This document shows, one piece after another, positions 21,557 to 33,748 of a DNA stretch of 34,026 nt. This stretch comes from Klebsormidium nitens (taxonomy: Eukaryota > Streptophyta > Klebsormidiophyceae > Klebsormidiales > Klebsormidiaceae): contig DF237156.1 of NCBI GenBank assembly GCA_000708835.1, forward strand, positions 1-34,026, in the 5' to 3' direction. The position numbers and the translations under genes were made by a program. The notes beneath the pieces were generated by a model. It was not told where the DNA came from. It worked only from the letters and a program-made list of their open reading frames with translations, and did no database searches. Position 1 is the first letter of the stretch. The number at the start of each line of letters is the position of its first letter.

Positions 21557-24500
21557 GTCGTACTAGAACCAGAGCCAGCCTTGCGCAGCTTCTCATGCAA
21601 CAAACCATGAAATGACTCCAGCAGCTGGAGGAAGAGCACCGTAAACAAGCTTCTCTATCCGCACGAGAGAAGCGGCAAAGATCGTACTCTGCCCGTTAAA
21701 AGAACAGTTTGAGTATCAGGATCTCGGCTTCGTAGAGAGACGGTTCTTTGCCACGGTTCCATAAATAAAAGACATGCTTTTTGCAGGGACGGGCAGAAAA
21801 AGATCGGCTGCAAACGAATGCACGCGCCATGCCGCCGGCACTCTTCCACTTTTCAGTAGCGGACTCCGTCACAGGCGGGCGGTCCCTGTGTCGAGATGCA
21901 GGCGGCCGGTCAACTTGCTGCGCCGACAAACTTTTAGACAATACGTCAATTCTTTAGCATGTGAAAGTACGTGTTTCACAACAATAAATCTGTGTCAAAG
22001 TTGCGAATGTCTGTTTGGGTTCCTGGCCAAAAGCTAGCCGTTGAGTCACGGGTGCGCGCGGCGGTCAGAGTAGAAGCCAATGATCTGTATCTGCAGTGAC
22101 TTGCTAAAAGTCGGCAGATTTCACTTCACTGCCTTCTCTAAATTTTCAAAGCGCTTTCAGATTCTTCAAAGGTCTAATAAAAACAAGAGCAGTTTGCCCA
22201 CGGCACCGATCTTCGAGAGGGCTGGTAACTTTGATAGAATGGTTGTCTTTGGTGTATATAAAAAGGAGAACGTATGTTGTGCACTTTGAAAGATTGTTAA
22301 AACGAAGGCTGCAAGCAAAGCTGGCATCGTTCTTCACCTTGAGCACTGACTCGCAGTCAAGCGCCTCCTTCCGGAATCATTGCCAGGAATGAGAAATTGT
22401 ATTGCGGCTGGAGAAGATTTCTCGTATACTTAGTCGCCTGACTCGGTAACGACTAAGTACTGCGGAAATTGCCCATCATTCAGTTTCACCCCTCAAGCAA
22501 AGCAAGGCCAAGGCTTGTGTCGTAGCATCAAGCCACCGCAGGCTCGTAAATTTTGATTTAATCCCCACGTCGTCTTTATGCGGTCTTGTATGTAACTACA
22601 CACAAAGAACCGTATCGTTTGGCATCTGCAGGCGCTTGTTAGTGCGTGGGCCTTGCGGCCCATGAACAAGCACTCTCTCTGCATCATGGCCATCTGAGCA
22701 CCATCAAGCGGAGGAAGCAACATCAAAGAAACACCGTTGTTGCAACCTACCCTGCCCAAAGCCAAATTGAGCTGGGGCCTTTGACTCCTTCAATGTTTGG
22801 TGCGCGGAACGTTAACGGTGAGATTACACTTCAATACTTAAGCAGTGTCCTACGATATTGAATGAGATCTCGTTTGTACTACGATGATGCATGGCAACCG
22901 GGGTCGGCCACGTGTCCCGTGACCCGTGACCCAAAGTGCAACTGTCCTCAAGGCTTGTCCAGCCTGAGCCCCGAATCTGAACTCTTGCACAGTGATAGAT
23001 CAGTGTAACGATGTGAAAAGGGGCCCTAGCTGCCAGTCCAGCGGCTCTGATCCGACCGGAGCCTCTCGGGGCAATGCAGCTTTTCGGGCTTCCTCCTGCA
23101 ATAAAATCAGGGACATTGCAAGCTAGTATGCATAGCACGCGGCCGATCTTGCGCTTCGGTGTGTCTCGAGGATAAACACTTCTTGTCGACCCTCCTTAAT
23201 TAGGTTGCGGTGGCGATTAAATCGTAGATTCGCTTGGCTTCCGGACTAGACCAAGCTGTCTCAGAGAGGATTTGATGTCACCATAGCAGCAACTTGCCTT
23301 CTTGAAGTTCGTCCTGGACTGCCTTGTAGTCGGAGTCAGAATTGTTCGATATGTAAGAGCGCCACCACGCCACAGATCCCTTCGAGGCACTGCCGGTTGT
23401 TGACGTTGATCATGTATTTTGTCGATCACTCTGATTATGTGGACCCATGAGCTACGCTTCGTCCATTGATATGTATCATTGGTGGATTTTTGCATTTGAA
23501 GTGCCGTGAAGAAATAATTTCTGTGAGAAAATATTGATTTGTCTCACGGATTGTGGCGTAAAGCGACAGGTTGCGCCTGATGCCGCTCTCTTTCCGTTTC
23601 CACCAGTCGTTTGATTGAGCAGCCCACATGCTTCGCTTTCCTGTTTGGACGTCATCTGAAGGTGACATCTCGTCGCAAGACTTCACTAAAATTGGCTCGC
23701 TCTCAAGGCGAGACACATTGAACAATCGTCTTTGAAGAAGACTGCGCGAAAGATGGACACATATCAAAAACATCAGGACGCCACTTCGATCTGCACAGAG
23801 GTATCTAACTGAGCGGGGCCGCTTTCTGGTTGTCAGACAGCAGATATCGCATGGGGTTTGAAAGCCGCAAACCGCAGACAAGTACGAGCAGTCAAAGAGC
23901 ATACTCACGAAGACTTGTGCGAGCGTCCGATGGCAATAAGAAATTTGAAGCTCCACTCCTTGTTGAGATAAAATTCCGTACGTTCCAGACGGCCGTACTA
24001 TGGAAAGGATAAGAAGACTTCTTCAACAGGTCCACTTACGGCTGTAGCAGCCATCCTAACACACGCAAGAAGGAGCCCAGCTTAGCATCACACGTCGGAG
24101 AAGTCCCTGGGACCTGGTGACCAAGAAAGTCACGCCCGTCACTGCCAGGGTGGCTGGAAGAGAGCATCCGCACATTCGCCTGGGTGTCAAAAGGAGAGAG
24201 CTAGCCGGCATTTTGTCAGGCTGCCGGCTCCGTCAGATTGCAGAGATTCGAAGGACTCATGTATACCTGAAGGTTGCCCGCAAGTTGCGGCTTTCATTTA
24301 CTACATTGGGCGACCCAAAAGTTCTTCACTCAGACCAAAGGAATTGGAAGGGAAGACCTCGGTTGACCCAGCTCACTCTTCCACACGCGCGCGCGCGGCT
24401 GCTCGCTGTCGCGGGCGCGCAGGCGGGCACTGTGCGTGCAGGGCGCGGCCCCCGTCGGTCGGCGGCGCTTGCATGCTGCTCATACCGGCGCCGCTATCAA

Positions 24501-25270
24501 TTCCCATCTTTTCGTAGCCATTGACAAAGATTTTACGCACTTTCTGAAGACCTTTGCAACATACCAATGTGTCGGTTTGGGGGAGGGTACATACTAGGCG
24601 TCAGCAAACGTCGCGCGCCGCGGGTTTGCGCCGTAAGAAAGCAGAGTCAATGATTGGGAATGCAAACGGCTAAATTGGGTCTTCATACAGGTTTTGCACG
24701 AGGAATTACCAATCGCTACAAGCAGACCCAAAGCTATACAGGCCAAAATACAATCGTGTTTGGCCCGCAGATTTTCGATCCTTTCAAACGTTGGGATGCG
24801 ATGGCCGCGTTGGCGGGTCATCCGTCTGGATGACCTTTTCCAAAGCCGCCAATCTGGTTGCTGGACCTCGACGACTCGTTGAACTGCACAGTTCAGCAGC
24901 TGAGAAGCTGTTAAGAAGGCCGACTATTTCGAGATTGGGGATGGACAATAGTGAATTGGCATCAGCAGAAGGAAGGCCAAAACACGGAGTCTGGCGCTGC
25001 AAATATGTCACACGCCATGTTTTCCTTCGACTTCATTTGCCGCATCTCAGCGTCGAGCCATCTGTGGATCAGAGATGATGTTTGATTCAAGAAGATTTGT
25101 CAGTTTGGACGCTTTTCTTCCTAGTTCACGAAGTTACATCAACGTTAGAACCAGGGTCTATATGTGCCAGCCTTGCCAGATCCCGATAGCTAAATGGACC
25201 CAATCACTCCGTTTGGCTCAAGGGTGTCTCAGGAAACGTCACTATAAATGATAGCCCGGTATAAGATTGT

Positions 25271-25410
25271 TGTGAGGCCACTTCGATCTTAAACCTATTC
25301 AGGTTTTCAGGCTATTTTGGTCTTAAACGTTGTGTCAGACCACTTTGATCTTAAAAGCTGAATTTCTGAGATCAGAACGGCCTCAGCAAACGATCTTAAA
25401 CCGGGTTTTG
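25271..25410. repeat. Degenerate direct repeats with GATCTTAAA core
   Basis: CCACTTCGATCTTAAA near 25279-25293 recurs as CCACTTTGATCTTAAA near 25340-25355, about 61 bases later. Shorter copies of TCTTAAAC/CTTAAA occur at 25321 and near 25393. Spacing of about 30-60 bases suggests an old tandem array. Confidence 0.65.
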
Positions 25411-26148
25411 ATTTATAGTCGAAACGTCTGTTCATGAGTCCTCCATGTGCTTAAAACGATCTGGTGAGCGAAGCATTTGCTTCAGGACTTCGGTGGTCGA
25501 AGAATGCTTCAAAGACAGGTTATTAGACAAGCCAAAGGACCGGCGAAATCCTGGCGTCAGAAGATCAGCAATGATGCAGTGACCTTCTGGTCAAGCTCTG
25601 CTCGTGTCGTCCCCGCCAGTTGAACTGGTAGCAGTCCGTCGTTTTGACGAGAAAGGCGCCCCAAGGGGTTTCTTACTGTTCTTCTAGGGCCTGCATGTCA
25701 ACCGATTGTCTGCCTCCAAGCTGTGAAAAGTATGATCATAGACTTTGGCGGAAGACTCATTCCAACGATCAGTACGTTGGCTTGAAATCCAATAGCACGG
25801 CGCTTGTCTCGCAGGGCATGAACAGTGCCTTCAAGAACTCGAAGCAAGTTGGAACGGATGCGACATAGCAGCGCTACCCGGGTTGACTTCATATGGTAAC
25901 GTCGAGCTTCGCTTCCATATCAAAGTTATCTGGCGATCACTTCACTGTCCACACGTCAGGCCCATTTCTTGCGTTTGGATATTGTGCGCTGAATCCGCTT
26001 TGAGTTCAATCGGAGGGGTCCGAGTCAGCTGGTCAATACCAAACTGAGTCCCGCACACAAAGAGAGTTCGAACCTGACGATCACAAGCTATTTTTAATCG
26101 AAGTACTCAGATCCTAACAAAAGCAATGCTACTGGTACTGGCCCTGTC

Positions 26149-26183
26149 ATCCACCGGAGGCCGCTATGTTCCATCCGGTGGAT
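26149..26183. repeat. Perfect 10-bp inverted repeat, 15-nt loop
   Basis: ATCCACCGGA at 26149-26158 and its complement at 26174-26183, in a stretch with no recognised gene. Confidence 0.7.
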
Positions 26184-27002
26184 AGGCCTCGGGGTACGAC
26201 CCAGAGCCCTCGTTTGCAGCTCTCTATCCAGAGATTTGAAGGTAATTAACGTGGCTCATAGTTATTTTGGGCCCTATGCCATCGAATCAATTCAATCATA
26301 TTCAGTACGTAGGGCTTAGCGACCCCTACATCGTAAATACTCCTAGCTGGTGAGGACTCTTTTGCTATCGTCGACATTCTTCAATTTCTTTGAGAATGAT
26401 GGCATTTTTAGGTCGGCGTCTGATGAAGCACATCAGAGTGACGAGCAAAAAGGTCATCTTGGCTGGGCACCATCATAGCCGGCGCTTCCAGATCAAGGGA
26501 CCAGATCTAAACTGACGCATCTCGATTGCTTTTTTCCAACCAGCTTTTAGTGCGCGTGGCGATCGGCCCGGCTTTCAGAAGGGCTGATTAAAAAGATGGA
26601 TTTGATGGGCTGTTCCATCTATGTTTCTGGAAGACGGCTGGGAGGGAGCTCGCAAATGAATTTGCTCTTTTCCACACTTTCTGCAAAACCCCCTATGCGC
26701 AAGTGCAAAGATGATCCTTTCATTTCAACCCAACGAGCTTACGGCGGCCTCCACCCTTGCTGTATAACGCCATCTGATGACAGGCGTCCACGGTCTCATG
26801 GCTTCATCACCGTAGGTTAGCCAAGCTAGGCCACGAATCTCGTCAATGCCTAAGCACACACATTGGAACAGCCAAGCTCTTCTAAAGAATTGGGTCTTTC
26901 TGACTGCAATGGTGTCATCTCCAGTACCAGCCGGCTCACTCGAAAGTCTCCGGCGCTGTCTGACTACCCTGTGACTGACTACCTACGAGTCTCCGACTTC
27001 TT

Positions 27003-27170
27003 GAGCGCGCCTGAAATCATGTCGTCACGCGCGCGCAGAGGGGCGCACGCGCGCGCGTGGCGGCTGACGAGCAAGGTACCACGCGGCCACAGCGCGCGAC
27101 GGGCGAATTTGGGCGGCGTGTCCGCGGCTGAGCGCAGCTCGCGCAGCCGCGGTATACCAGCGGCAGAAAG
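27003..27170. other. GC/CpG-rich island with alternating CG runs
   Basis: Two alternating CG runs (CGCGCGCGC type) near 27028 and 27050, followed by CGCGGCC and GCGCGACGGGCG words. No gene signal. Confidence 0.6.
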
Positions 27171-29399
27171 TTATGCGTCTTTGATTTCCAGCGGAAGATT
27201 CTAAAGGCCCCCAGCCCAGCGAAGCTTTTCGTGCCACGTCGATGGCAATGGAAGTAGCAGCAGTACGATAACTTTGAGGAAGTCAGCTCCCTTATTTGAT
27301 CGAAGTCAAAGCGGTAAAAACCAGTTGTGCACGTACTAAAGTGAGATTCAAAACTGTTCAGCTTCGTAGTGGGAGATTTCTTGGGCACGGCGTCCTTTTA
27401 TTGGTGAAAACAAGTTCTGCCCAGGGACTCGAAATGAATTAAACTGGCCGAGAATACGATCTGAGTTCGGATGGCAACGGGAAGGAAGTCTAAATCAGCT
27501 CTCAGTATCCGCCTCCTTAACGAGGCAAGCGAAAGTAAGGTCATGCAGCTATAAAGTAGCATTTAGACAGAAGGCGAGCAAAGCTAGCGTCAGATCCCCT
27601 ACGATAAGCGGTGACTTGCAAGTCAAGCCTGTCCGTCAATCTTCATTGCCAGAGTTGCGTACTCAATTGCTGCTGACGTAGAACTGTTTCAGTACACCGA
27701 AGTCGCCTAGCTGCCTCGTGAAGGAATGAGTGATGCACGTCCAACTGCCCATCCACCTAATGGGCCCCTCAGCGGAATGACTTAGCAAGATTGCATCGGG
27801 GTCAAGCCACCAAACTCTCGTAGTCTCACCATACTCTGCCAGCTAACGCCTGATCTCAGTGATCTTCCTTTTCAGGAATCTAAAGTTTTATAGACTCAAA
27901 TCTGATTTGGCGTCTGTTGAAATCTACAAGTGCGCCTTCCGGCCCACAAAGTGGCAGTGACCCATCATGGCCTAAACCGCACGTCGAGCTAGGAAGCATT
28001 CCAGAAACACGGCTCAAAGTTTGTTTGCCCCGGCCCTTAGCCAGATTGAATGATGATCGGCTGATTGATCCAGAGCGCAACGCTCCGCAACAGATTTCCG
28101 CAACTTCGGCCAGTGCTGATACTCAGACTCCTTCACATTAGAACGTAGCTGAGCTTAAACGAACGGTTCAACCTGAAGGGCTAGCTCTATGAAATCTCTT
28201 CGCGATTGGCAAGCAAGCAATTCATAAAATGAAGCAACCCGGCTCGCCCACGTATCCTGTCAGCCACGCGTGTCACAGCTCTTGTCTTGCTCAGTTCCTC
28301 AATCCAACTACCTGGCAAAATTCTTCCGAGAGCGAGCTCAAAAACACTCAAGCCAGCCCAGCGCGGCTCTTCCCGGGCCGTCTCGGGACGGCGAGGCTTC
28401 ACTTTTGTCAAACTGTCAGGCGAGATACTAAAGACTTACAGCGTCGACCAAGGTTCTACGTCAGCACATGGATTGAAACTGAGACGTTGTCAATAAAGCC
28501 GCTCCGATTCTGCTGCAATTTCCTGCCACTGCCTCCAAAGACTGACCGTATGAAAGTGGACACTCGTGTATCAAGTCGCCAGCAGAGTAATGTCAGTACT
28601 CCGAATCCTGGGTGAGAGGACGTGAAGGCACGTGGCCTTGTGGCTCTCAGTAAGCGTATTCGAAGTCGATTCGCTTTTAACGTCTCATAGCTGACGCCAC
28701 TGTCTGGGAACCGAAAGAGCTGCCTGGCAAGTTGCCCTTTGAACGTGCGAACGGGCCCAGTCCAAACAAACTGGCGAAGAATTGTTGAGACCTCTTCAGA
28801 TGGTTTGCACCTTGTAAAGAGGAGAAGTCACAAGCTTTGGTTGGTTATCGAGCTCAGCCCTGACAAGTCAACAGCGCGCTCTCGCAGCCTCTGGCAAATG
28901 CAACGTGATCCGATCCATCGTTCATAATTCAACTCACGTATCATTAGCAGAGTAACTTAGTAACATTTACGAACTCTTAGAAAGAAGGAGCAGGCACGAG
29001 GGCAATATTACTCCTACTTCAGGCAGGGGGATTGAGCACGCGGTAGCTAGTTGGCATCAGGCAGAGTCCATCGAGCAGGACGGATGTTGACCGAGAGCGT
29101 CAAACGTATAACCTCGTCATTGCCGTACTGAAGCGTTCCCACCGAGAAGCGCCTAGTGGCAAATGTTTGCTGTAAGAGACTGTTCGTTATTTGATGGCAA
29201 ATGATCGTGAAACAGAAGAATCACGCGGCTCCTAAATCTGACGTTCTTCCTGCTTGTCGGCGCTCCAATTGAGCGCCGAAGATCCATCGAAAACCGGTAG
29301 ATCATTTTACCTTATTTCCACACTTCTCTCGCCCTGTAAGGAAACACAGCGAACCGTGGCGTTCTCAAGAAACGGCACAAGCCAATGCAGATTGGCGCA
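27171..29399. other. Intergenic stretch without recognised genes
   Basis: Short open frames only. The longest (28229-28615, +) has no recognisable domain and overlaps another frame on the other strand. Confidence 0.5.
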
Positions 29400-29631
29400 T
29401 GCCGAGCGCGCGTGAGTGCCTACTTTTGGCAAGCTGCGGCCGCGGCGGCCGGCCGCCGGTGCGCAATCGCGAACGAGCACTCAGCTCTCTGACAAAGCAG
29501 CAGGAACGTTGAAACTGATGCGCCGGGGAATGGACTTAATTTAACCTCAGCCTCACCCCACTTTTCGCACAATCAAGTCCGTCAGTTGACCTTGATCTAT
29601 TTGCCAATCTGGAAATTTGGGTTATGGTCAA

Positions 29632-29645
29632 AAAGCGGCCGCTTT
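29632..29645. repeat. 14-bp perfect palindrome with GCGGCCGC core
   Basis: AAAGCGGCCGCTTT, in a moderately AT-rich context rather than in an obvious GC island. Confidence 0.8.
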
Positions 29646-30305
29646 ATCTAGCAGTTAGGATCTCGAAGTCGCGAGAAAGGAGTATCTGGAAACGTGTGAG
29701 CAAACGTGCGCCTCGCGCGGCCGCCCGCCACTTCGAAGCAAAGCTCCTGAGCTGGAGCCCAGAGGGTTTGAAGTAGGTGACTTCATTGGCAAGGAGGTGC
29801 AAACCCGTCCCTTTCGGGTCGTGAATAACAATGGGACTCTGAAAAGAGACCTTTTGGGAGCTTTCAGCGCTCTATACCTTGACCTCCAAACTCAAACCTC
29901 GTGAAGAATAGGGAAAATGGTCAAAGCCAATCCCAAGGTTTAAATTGGGCAAGTCGCTGAATACAAGCGGCTGAGCTTGCTTGATCACTTCAACGAAGTG
30001 CTCGACTCTTCGTACGTGGTACCTCGTGCGAGCTGATACGAAGCGAAACGCGGCTATGGATAGGCAATACCCTTGCTCGGCTCAGGAAGCTGACGAGCTT
30101 CGAATTTCTGTTCAATTCTAACCTCTGCTCAGGTTATTATTGCCACGTAGGAATTGGACCCTGCAAGGCCGGTTGATCGCATACCTGGTGACAGGTCCGA
30201 AATCGGAGAAACGGGAGACAAGAATTACTGCTGGCAAATTGTTTACGTCGCTCAGTCGTTTTCAAAAAGCAAGGAGTGTCCCCAAGGCGAGTAAGCGGAA
30301 GGGTT

Positions 30306-30364
30306 GAGTACCGGTTGAAAACCAATCTGAGTACGGGTTCAAAACCAATCTGCCGAACCAATCT
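30306..30364. repeat. 23-bp tandem duplication plus partial copies
   Basis: Two 23-base units at 30306-30328 and 30329-30351 differ at two positions (GAGTACSGGTTSAAAACC then AATCT). They are followed by a shorter reiteration of the unit end (GAACCAATCTGCC). Confidence 0.8.
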
Positions 30365-31069
30365 GCCAATCTTCCGTTTAATTGCAAGAAGCTCATCCGT
30401 CGAGGGCTAGCACGGGCCGAGCGGGGCCGTCGACGCTGGCACGTGCCTGCACGCCCCGTGCATGCGCCACGCGGCCGCTCGCCCAACGGGTAAGAGTGAC
30501 CCACGAGCTACCGACGCGCGGCCGCGCCGCGCACGGACCAGTGATAGAGCGCGACCCACAGTCGGGCAGCCGACGCCCAGTGCGCAGTTTTTGCAGGCCG
30601 CTGAGAACTTTCGCCCTCACCCCAGCTGCCAGCAGAAGAATCATCCGTTACCTCTGACAGCCTGGCAAAGCTTTCGTGTGGGGTCGCCGTCCAGATACTT
30701 ACAAAGCCTGCCTTTGCGGCCAGTGACTAATCTGAGAAGTCAGTTCAAATATACTCAGGGAGGTTCGGCCATCCGATCAAATTAAGCTGGCTGGAGGGTT
30801 TGGTCAATGCATGAGGAAGCAAAAACGTCATGGTCATGCCCATTGTAAAGCAGAGGCCACCTATAAGCGGCTCATCTGCACATCCGTCAGACTCTCAAAA
30901 GTAGGCGATAAATGGCCAGCAGGTCAGTAAGATCGTTCAATCTTCAATCTTGGAGCCACATTAACGTCTGACCTCGCCTGCTGACTTATACGACGACCTG
31001 CGCCTGTTGAAATTGCTCTTTGTGGGACCCTACCTTACGTCGAACCGAAGGAGAGCAAATTTGGAAATC

Positions 31070-31245
31070 TTCAATCTAGCAAGAGTAAGCTTTATAAGCA
31101 ATAGTAAGCTCACCAGCTTGAGACGGGTAGGGTTAGTTTGGGGGTTAGGGTGGGTTGGGGTGCGGAGCGGGTGTTTTTGTAAGTTAGGTTCTTAGTGGTA
31201 GTGTCGGAGCTTACTATTGCTAGCCCTTACTATTGCTAAATTGAA
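31070..31245. mobile_element. Small fold-back (MITE-like) element with complex terminal inverted repeats
   Basis: The left arm (31070-31111) and right arm (31207-31245) are inverted copies of each other. Innermost is a perfect 15-base match (AGCAATAGTAAGCTC and its complement). Further out each arm repeats the same core, AGCAAGAGTAAG on the left and the complement of AGCAATAGTAAG on the right, and the outer ends match as TTCAAT/ATTGAA. The 95-base centre is G-rich and has no coding capacity. I see no convincing target-site duplication and no transposase in the window. A non-autonomous DNA transposon is the best reading; a structured RNA or a recombination hot spot is possible. Confidence 0.6.
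31125..31160 (+). other. Telomere-like G-quadruplex motif in the fold-back element
   Basis: Six runs of three or more G within 36 bases, separated by loops TA, TTAGTTT, TTA, T and TT. It reads as degenerate TTAGGG/TTTGGGG-type telomeric repeats. Four runs suffice for an intramolecular quadruplex. It sits near the middle of the loop between the two arms. Confidence 0.7.
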
Positions 31246-33117
31246 AAGACATCAATATTGGCTCTTGAGGCCAGAAGATCAGGGGTCACAATAGCAGGAT
31301 CCCTAGTAACTCAACAGTCCGACGAACGTCGATACACTTGCATGGACGGTCCAATCTTTCCACAGGGACACTTTTTGAAAACGAGTTCCGTCATAGGAAA
31401 AGTATTGTATGGCATCAGCATCAAAGAGAACTGCCACTGGCCTTGTAAGCGATCTGTTACAAGCCAGAGAGACTCCGTCATAGCCACTCATAAACAGACT
31501 CTAGGTTTGGCTGATTGAGGATTCCGTTAAAGATTCTAGAGGGTCCGATGAAAACTTTAGATATCGTCCGGCATTCACACTCGTTGCACTCATGGTAAAG
31601 ACCACGTCCTCACAAAAGAGTTGCCCATAGTCCACCTGTCTCATAAAACCTCTATTGGTGCCGGCCCTGCCTCGTGTTACTTCTCAATCCTTGGGAAACA
31701 ATATGCTTCCCGGGGCGGCTGGTTAGAAATAATAGAGCGCCCACAAAACTCGACGCGGCAAGAAATACTCCGGCGAGATGTCTTCTCTTTCTCCAACACA
31801 TCCGCCGTTGATGGGCTTCCTTTTCGCATGTACCCACCTCCGTGTGTGGGCGCTGTATCACGGAGATGACGTTCAAACAAACGTAACACCACAGATAAGC
31901 AGCCGCCTTCAAGGAAAAGAGGAAAAGCTCAAATTCCTATGCTTTGAGGATGGGCAATTCGGAAACAAGTAGTCCGACTTAACCGCGTGCATCCTCGCAT
32001 GCATATCTGTGACACAAACGGTGCTTCAAAATGACCGGCCACGTTGCGGCTTTCCATCAGATGTGGCCTCGGCCGTTGGAGCTCGTCAGCTGTTGAACTT
32101 TACCAGGATTAAGTGCGCAGAGACTCAAGAGACCCCTAAACATATGCCAGGACTCCGTTCTGAAGAAGGTGAAAGTTACCTTACAGATTACAAGCAAACG
32201 ATGCCGAATCCTAACGCTGGCGTCGAAGAACTCCTGGGACATCTTACTGGCCAGCCGGTCATGTAATCGACTGTCATCATGGCCAGCGATATAATTCGAA
32301 AAAGAAAGCACGATGAAAAGAGATACTCAAACGGTCAACCCAGGATTCAAGGCGCCCCCATTTTGTGGACAATGACCTGACGCTTGGACATGGAGGTAAT
32401 GCTTCCGTACGTTCCATTTCTACTGACGGCGGCCACGCGTAAGTTGGCAGCTGATCTGTCATACGACACGCGCGTATTTTGCTGATATAGCGCGCGCGCG
32501 CGCGCCCTGCAATACAGGGCGAGCCAGCCCGGGGTGGCGTCAGGCCACAACACCAGGAGCATGACTCGAAAAGTCACGGCACTATGGTAGCCATCACTGC
32601 CGGCCGCATTCGAGTCTCGCTCGTGAGGAGCTCTTGAGTTGTGGAACAAACGGGAAATCATTATGAGGCACGAATCAGAAGCCTTGACCTGCCACTAGTT
32701 CCGGCAACGGATTCAACTGGCAAGCAATCACTTTCGTTCAGAGTACGTTAAGTTACCCGCAAACTTACGTGCAAACTGGCATGGGGCTCTCGGTGGAAAA
32801 GGCTGGGGGGCAGTTAAAATGAAACGGCACCTCAAAATGGTTAAAAGTATGCGTGAATGGCCAGCAATCACAGGACATGACAATCCATCATGGGTCCGGG
32901 ACCCAGCACTTCCAGGACGGCGCATTCTTGAGAACCCGACAATCCGTTGTGACTTGAACGCCAAGAACCATTCCGGATGAGCTTGAACGCGTTTCGCGAT
33001 CAACCAGCAGGACATCGGAAAGATGTTGGACCGACCCCAATGCGTCTCCGGAATGTATCCGTGATTTTATTATAGCGGATGTGTTAAAAGAATTCAACTC
33101 CGAGGTCTTTTGGAAGT

Positions 33118-33188
33118 GTTTCGGCGACAATTCTTCCGAAACAACTCCGAGACTGTCGCCACTGTCCGACCGGGTACGTTTCGGCGAC
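33118..33188. repeat. Two GTTTCGGCGAC repeats exactly 60 bases apart
   Basis: GTTTCGGCGAC starts at 33118 and again at 33178, each followed by a related sequence ending TTCC-G. The 60-base spacing keeps the reading frame of a 110-codon open frame, but no known protein is visible. Confidence 0.5.
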
Positions 33189-33724
33189 GGTTCCGGTTTA
33201 TTATGGAGGAGCGGACACGCCGCCGAGACGTTATGGTTTCCGCGACTCGGATCTCCGGCATTTAATTTCATATTGACAATGATTAAAATAATCGCGTGTC
33301 GAACCGGGCACGTCAGATCTGCCCGGGGCATATTCAGAAATCACTCTATAGGGAGTCTGCGCGGTAGGGACTTGCAACTTTTTGGAAAAAACCATGATAC
33401 AATTTGGGCCTAGCCAGTACACTGCTTACAGGGCTGTAAGGATCTGCGCAGTCTGCACGCGATATGAATTTTTTCAATTCGATTTTGTGGAAAGTCACAA
33501 GTAGCACATTGCTTAACATGTCAGTCTGCTGTATGTCAGCGCTCGAGCGGCATGGGTTCGATTCTGGTTGCCGGCATTCCGCCGAATCGAACTTTTCATC
33601 TTTTGGTCCGCGCGGGCGTAATTTTCAGTCGTGTGACTCGGATACGCCGCGGAAATCTGCATCGACTCGGGGGCGTCTCGGAAATACCCACCTCTCTCCC
33701 CACGATGCGTTAACACCACGGAAT

Positions 33725-33748
33725 CGAATCCGAGGCACTCCGGATTCG
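33725..33748. repeat. Perfect 8-bp inverted repeat, 8-nt loop
   Basis: CGAATCCG at 33725-33732 and its complement at 33741-33748. It lies in a TCCG/CGGA-rich stretch. Confidence 0.6.

Larger units (their letters stand above)
21557..27002. other. Intergenic stretch without recognised genes
   Basis: Holds a GC island at 24383-24500 with an alternating CG run, the GATCTTAAA repeats near 25.3 kb and the inverted repeat at 26149-26183. A minus-strand open frame at 23435-23956 (173 residues) is the longest here but matches no family I know. Confidence 0.55.
29400..30600. other. Cluster of GC islets with five GCGGCCGC octamers
   Basis: GCGGCCGC at 29436, 29635, 29717, 30471 and 30518, half of all copies in the window within 1.1 kb. 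Also GGCGGCCGGCCGCC (14-bp palindrome near 29444) and GCGCGGCCGCGC (30516-30527). The 23-bp tandem duplication lies between them. No gene recognised. Confidence 0.7.

Noticed and set aside
23435-23956. 173-codon minus-strand frame
   Set aside because: No motif of a known family, no plausible splice partners and no start context. Kept as unsupported.
33530-33575. GGTTCGATTC-like T-arm of a transfer RNA
   Set aside because: The bases flanking the loop do not pair as a 5-bp T-stem, and no D-arm, anticodon arm or acceptor stem can be built around it. Similar GGTTCGA words at 787, 2766 and 20880 fail in the same way.
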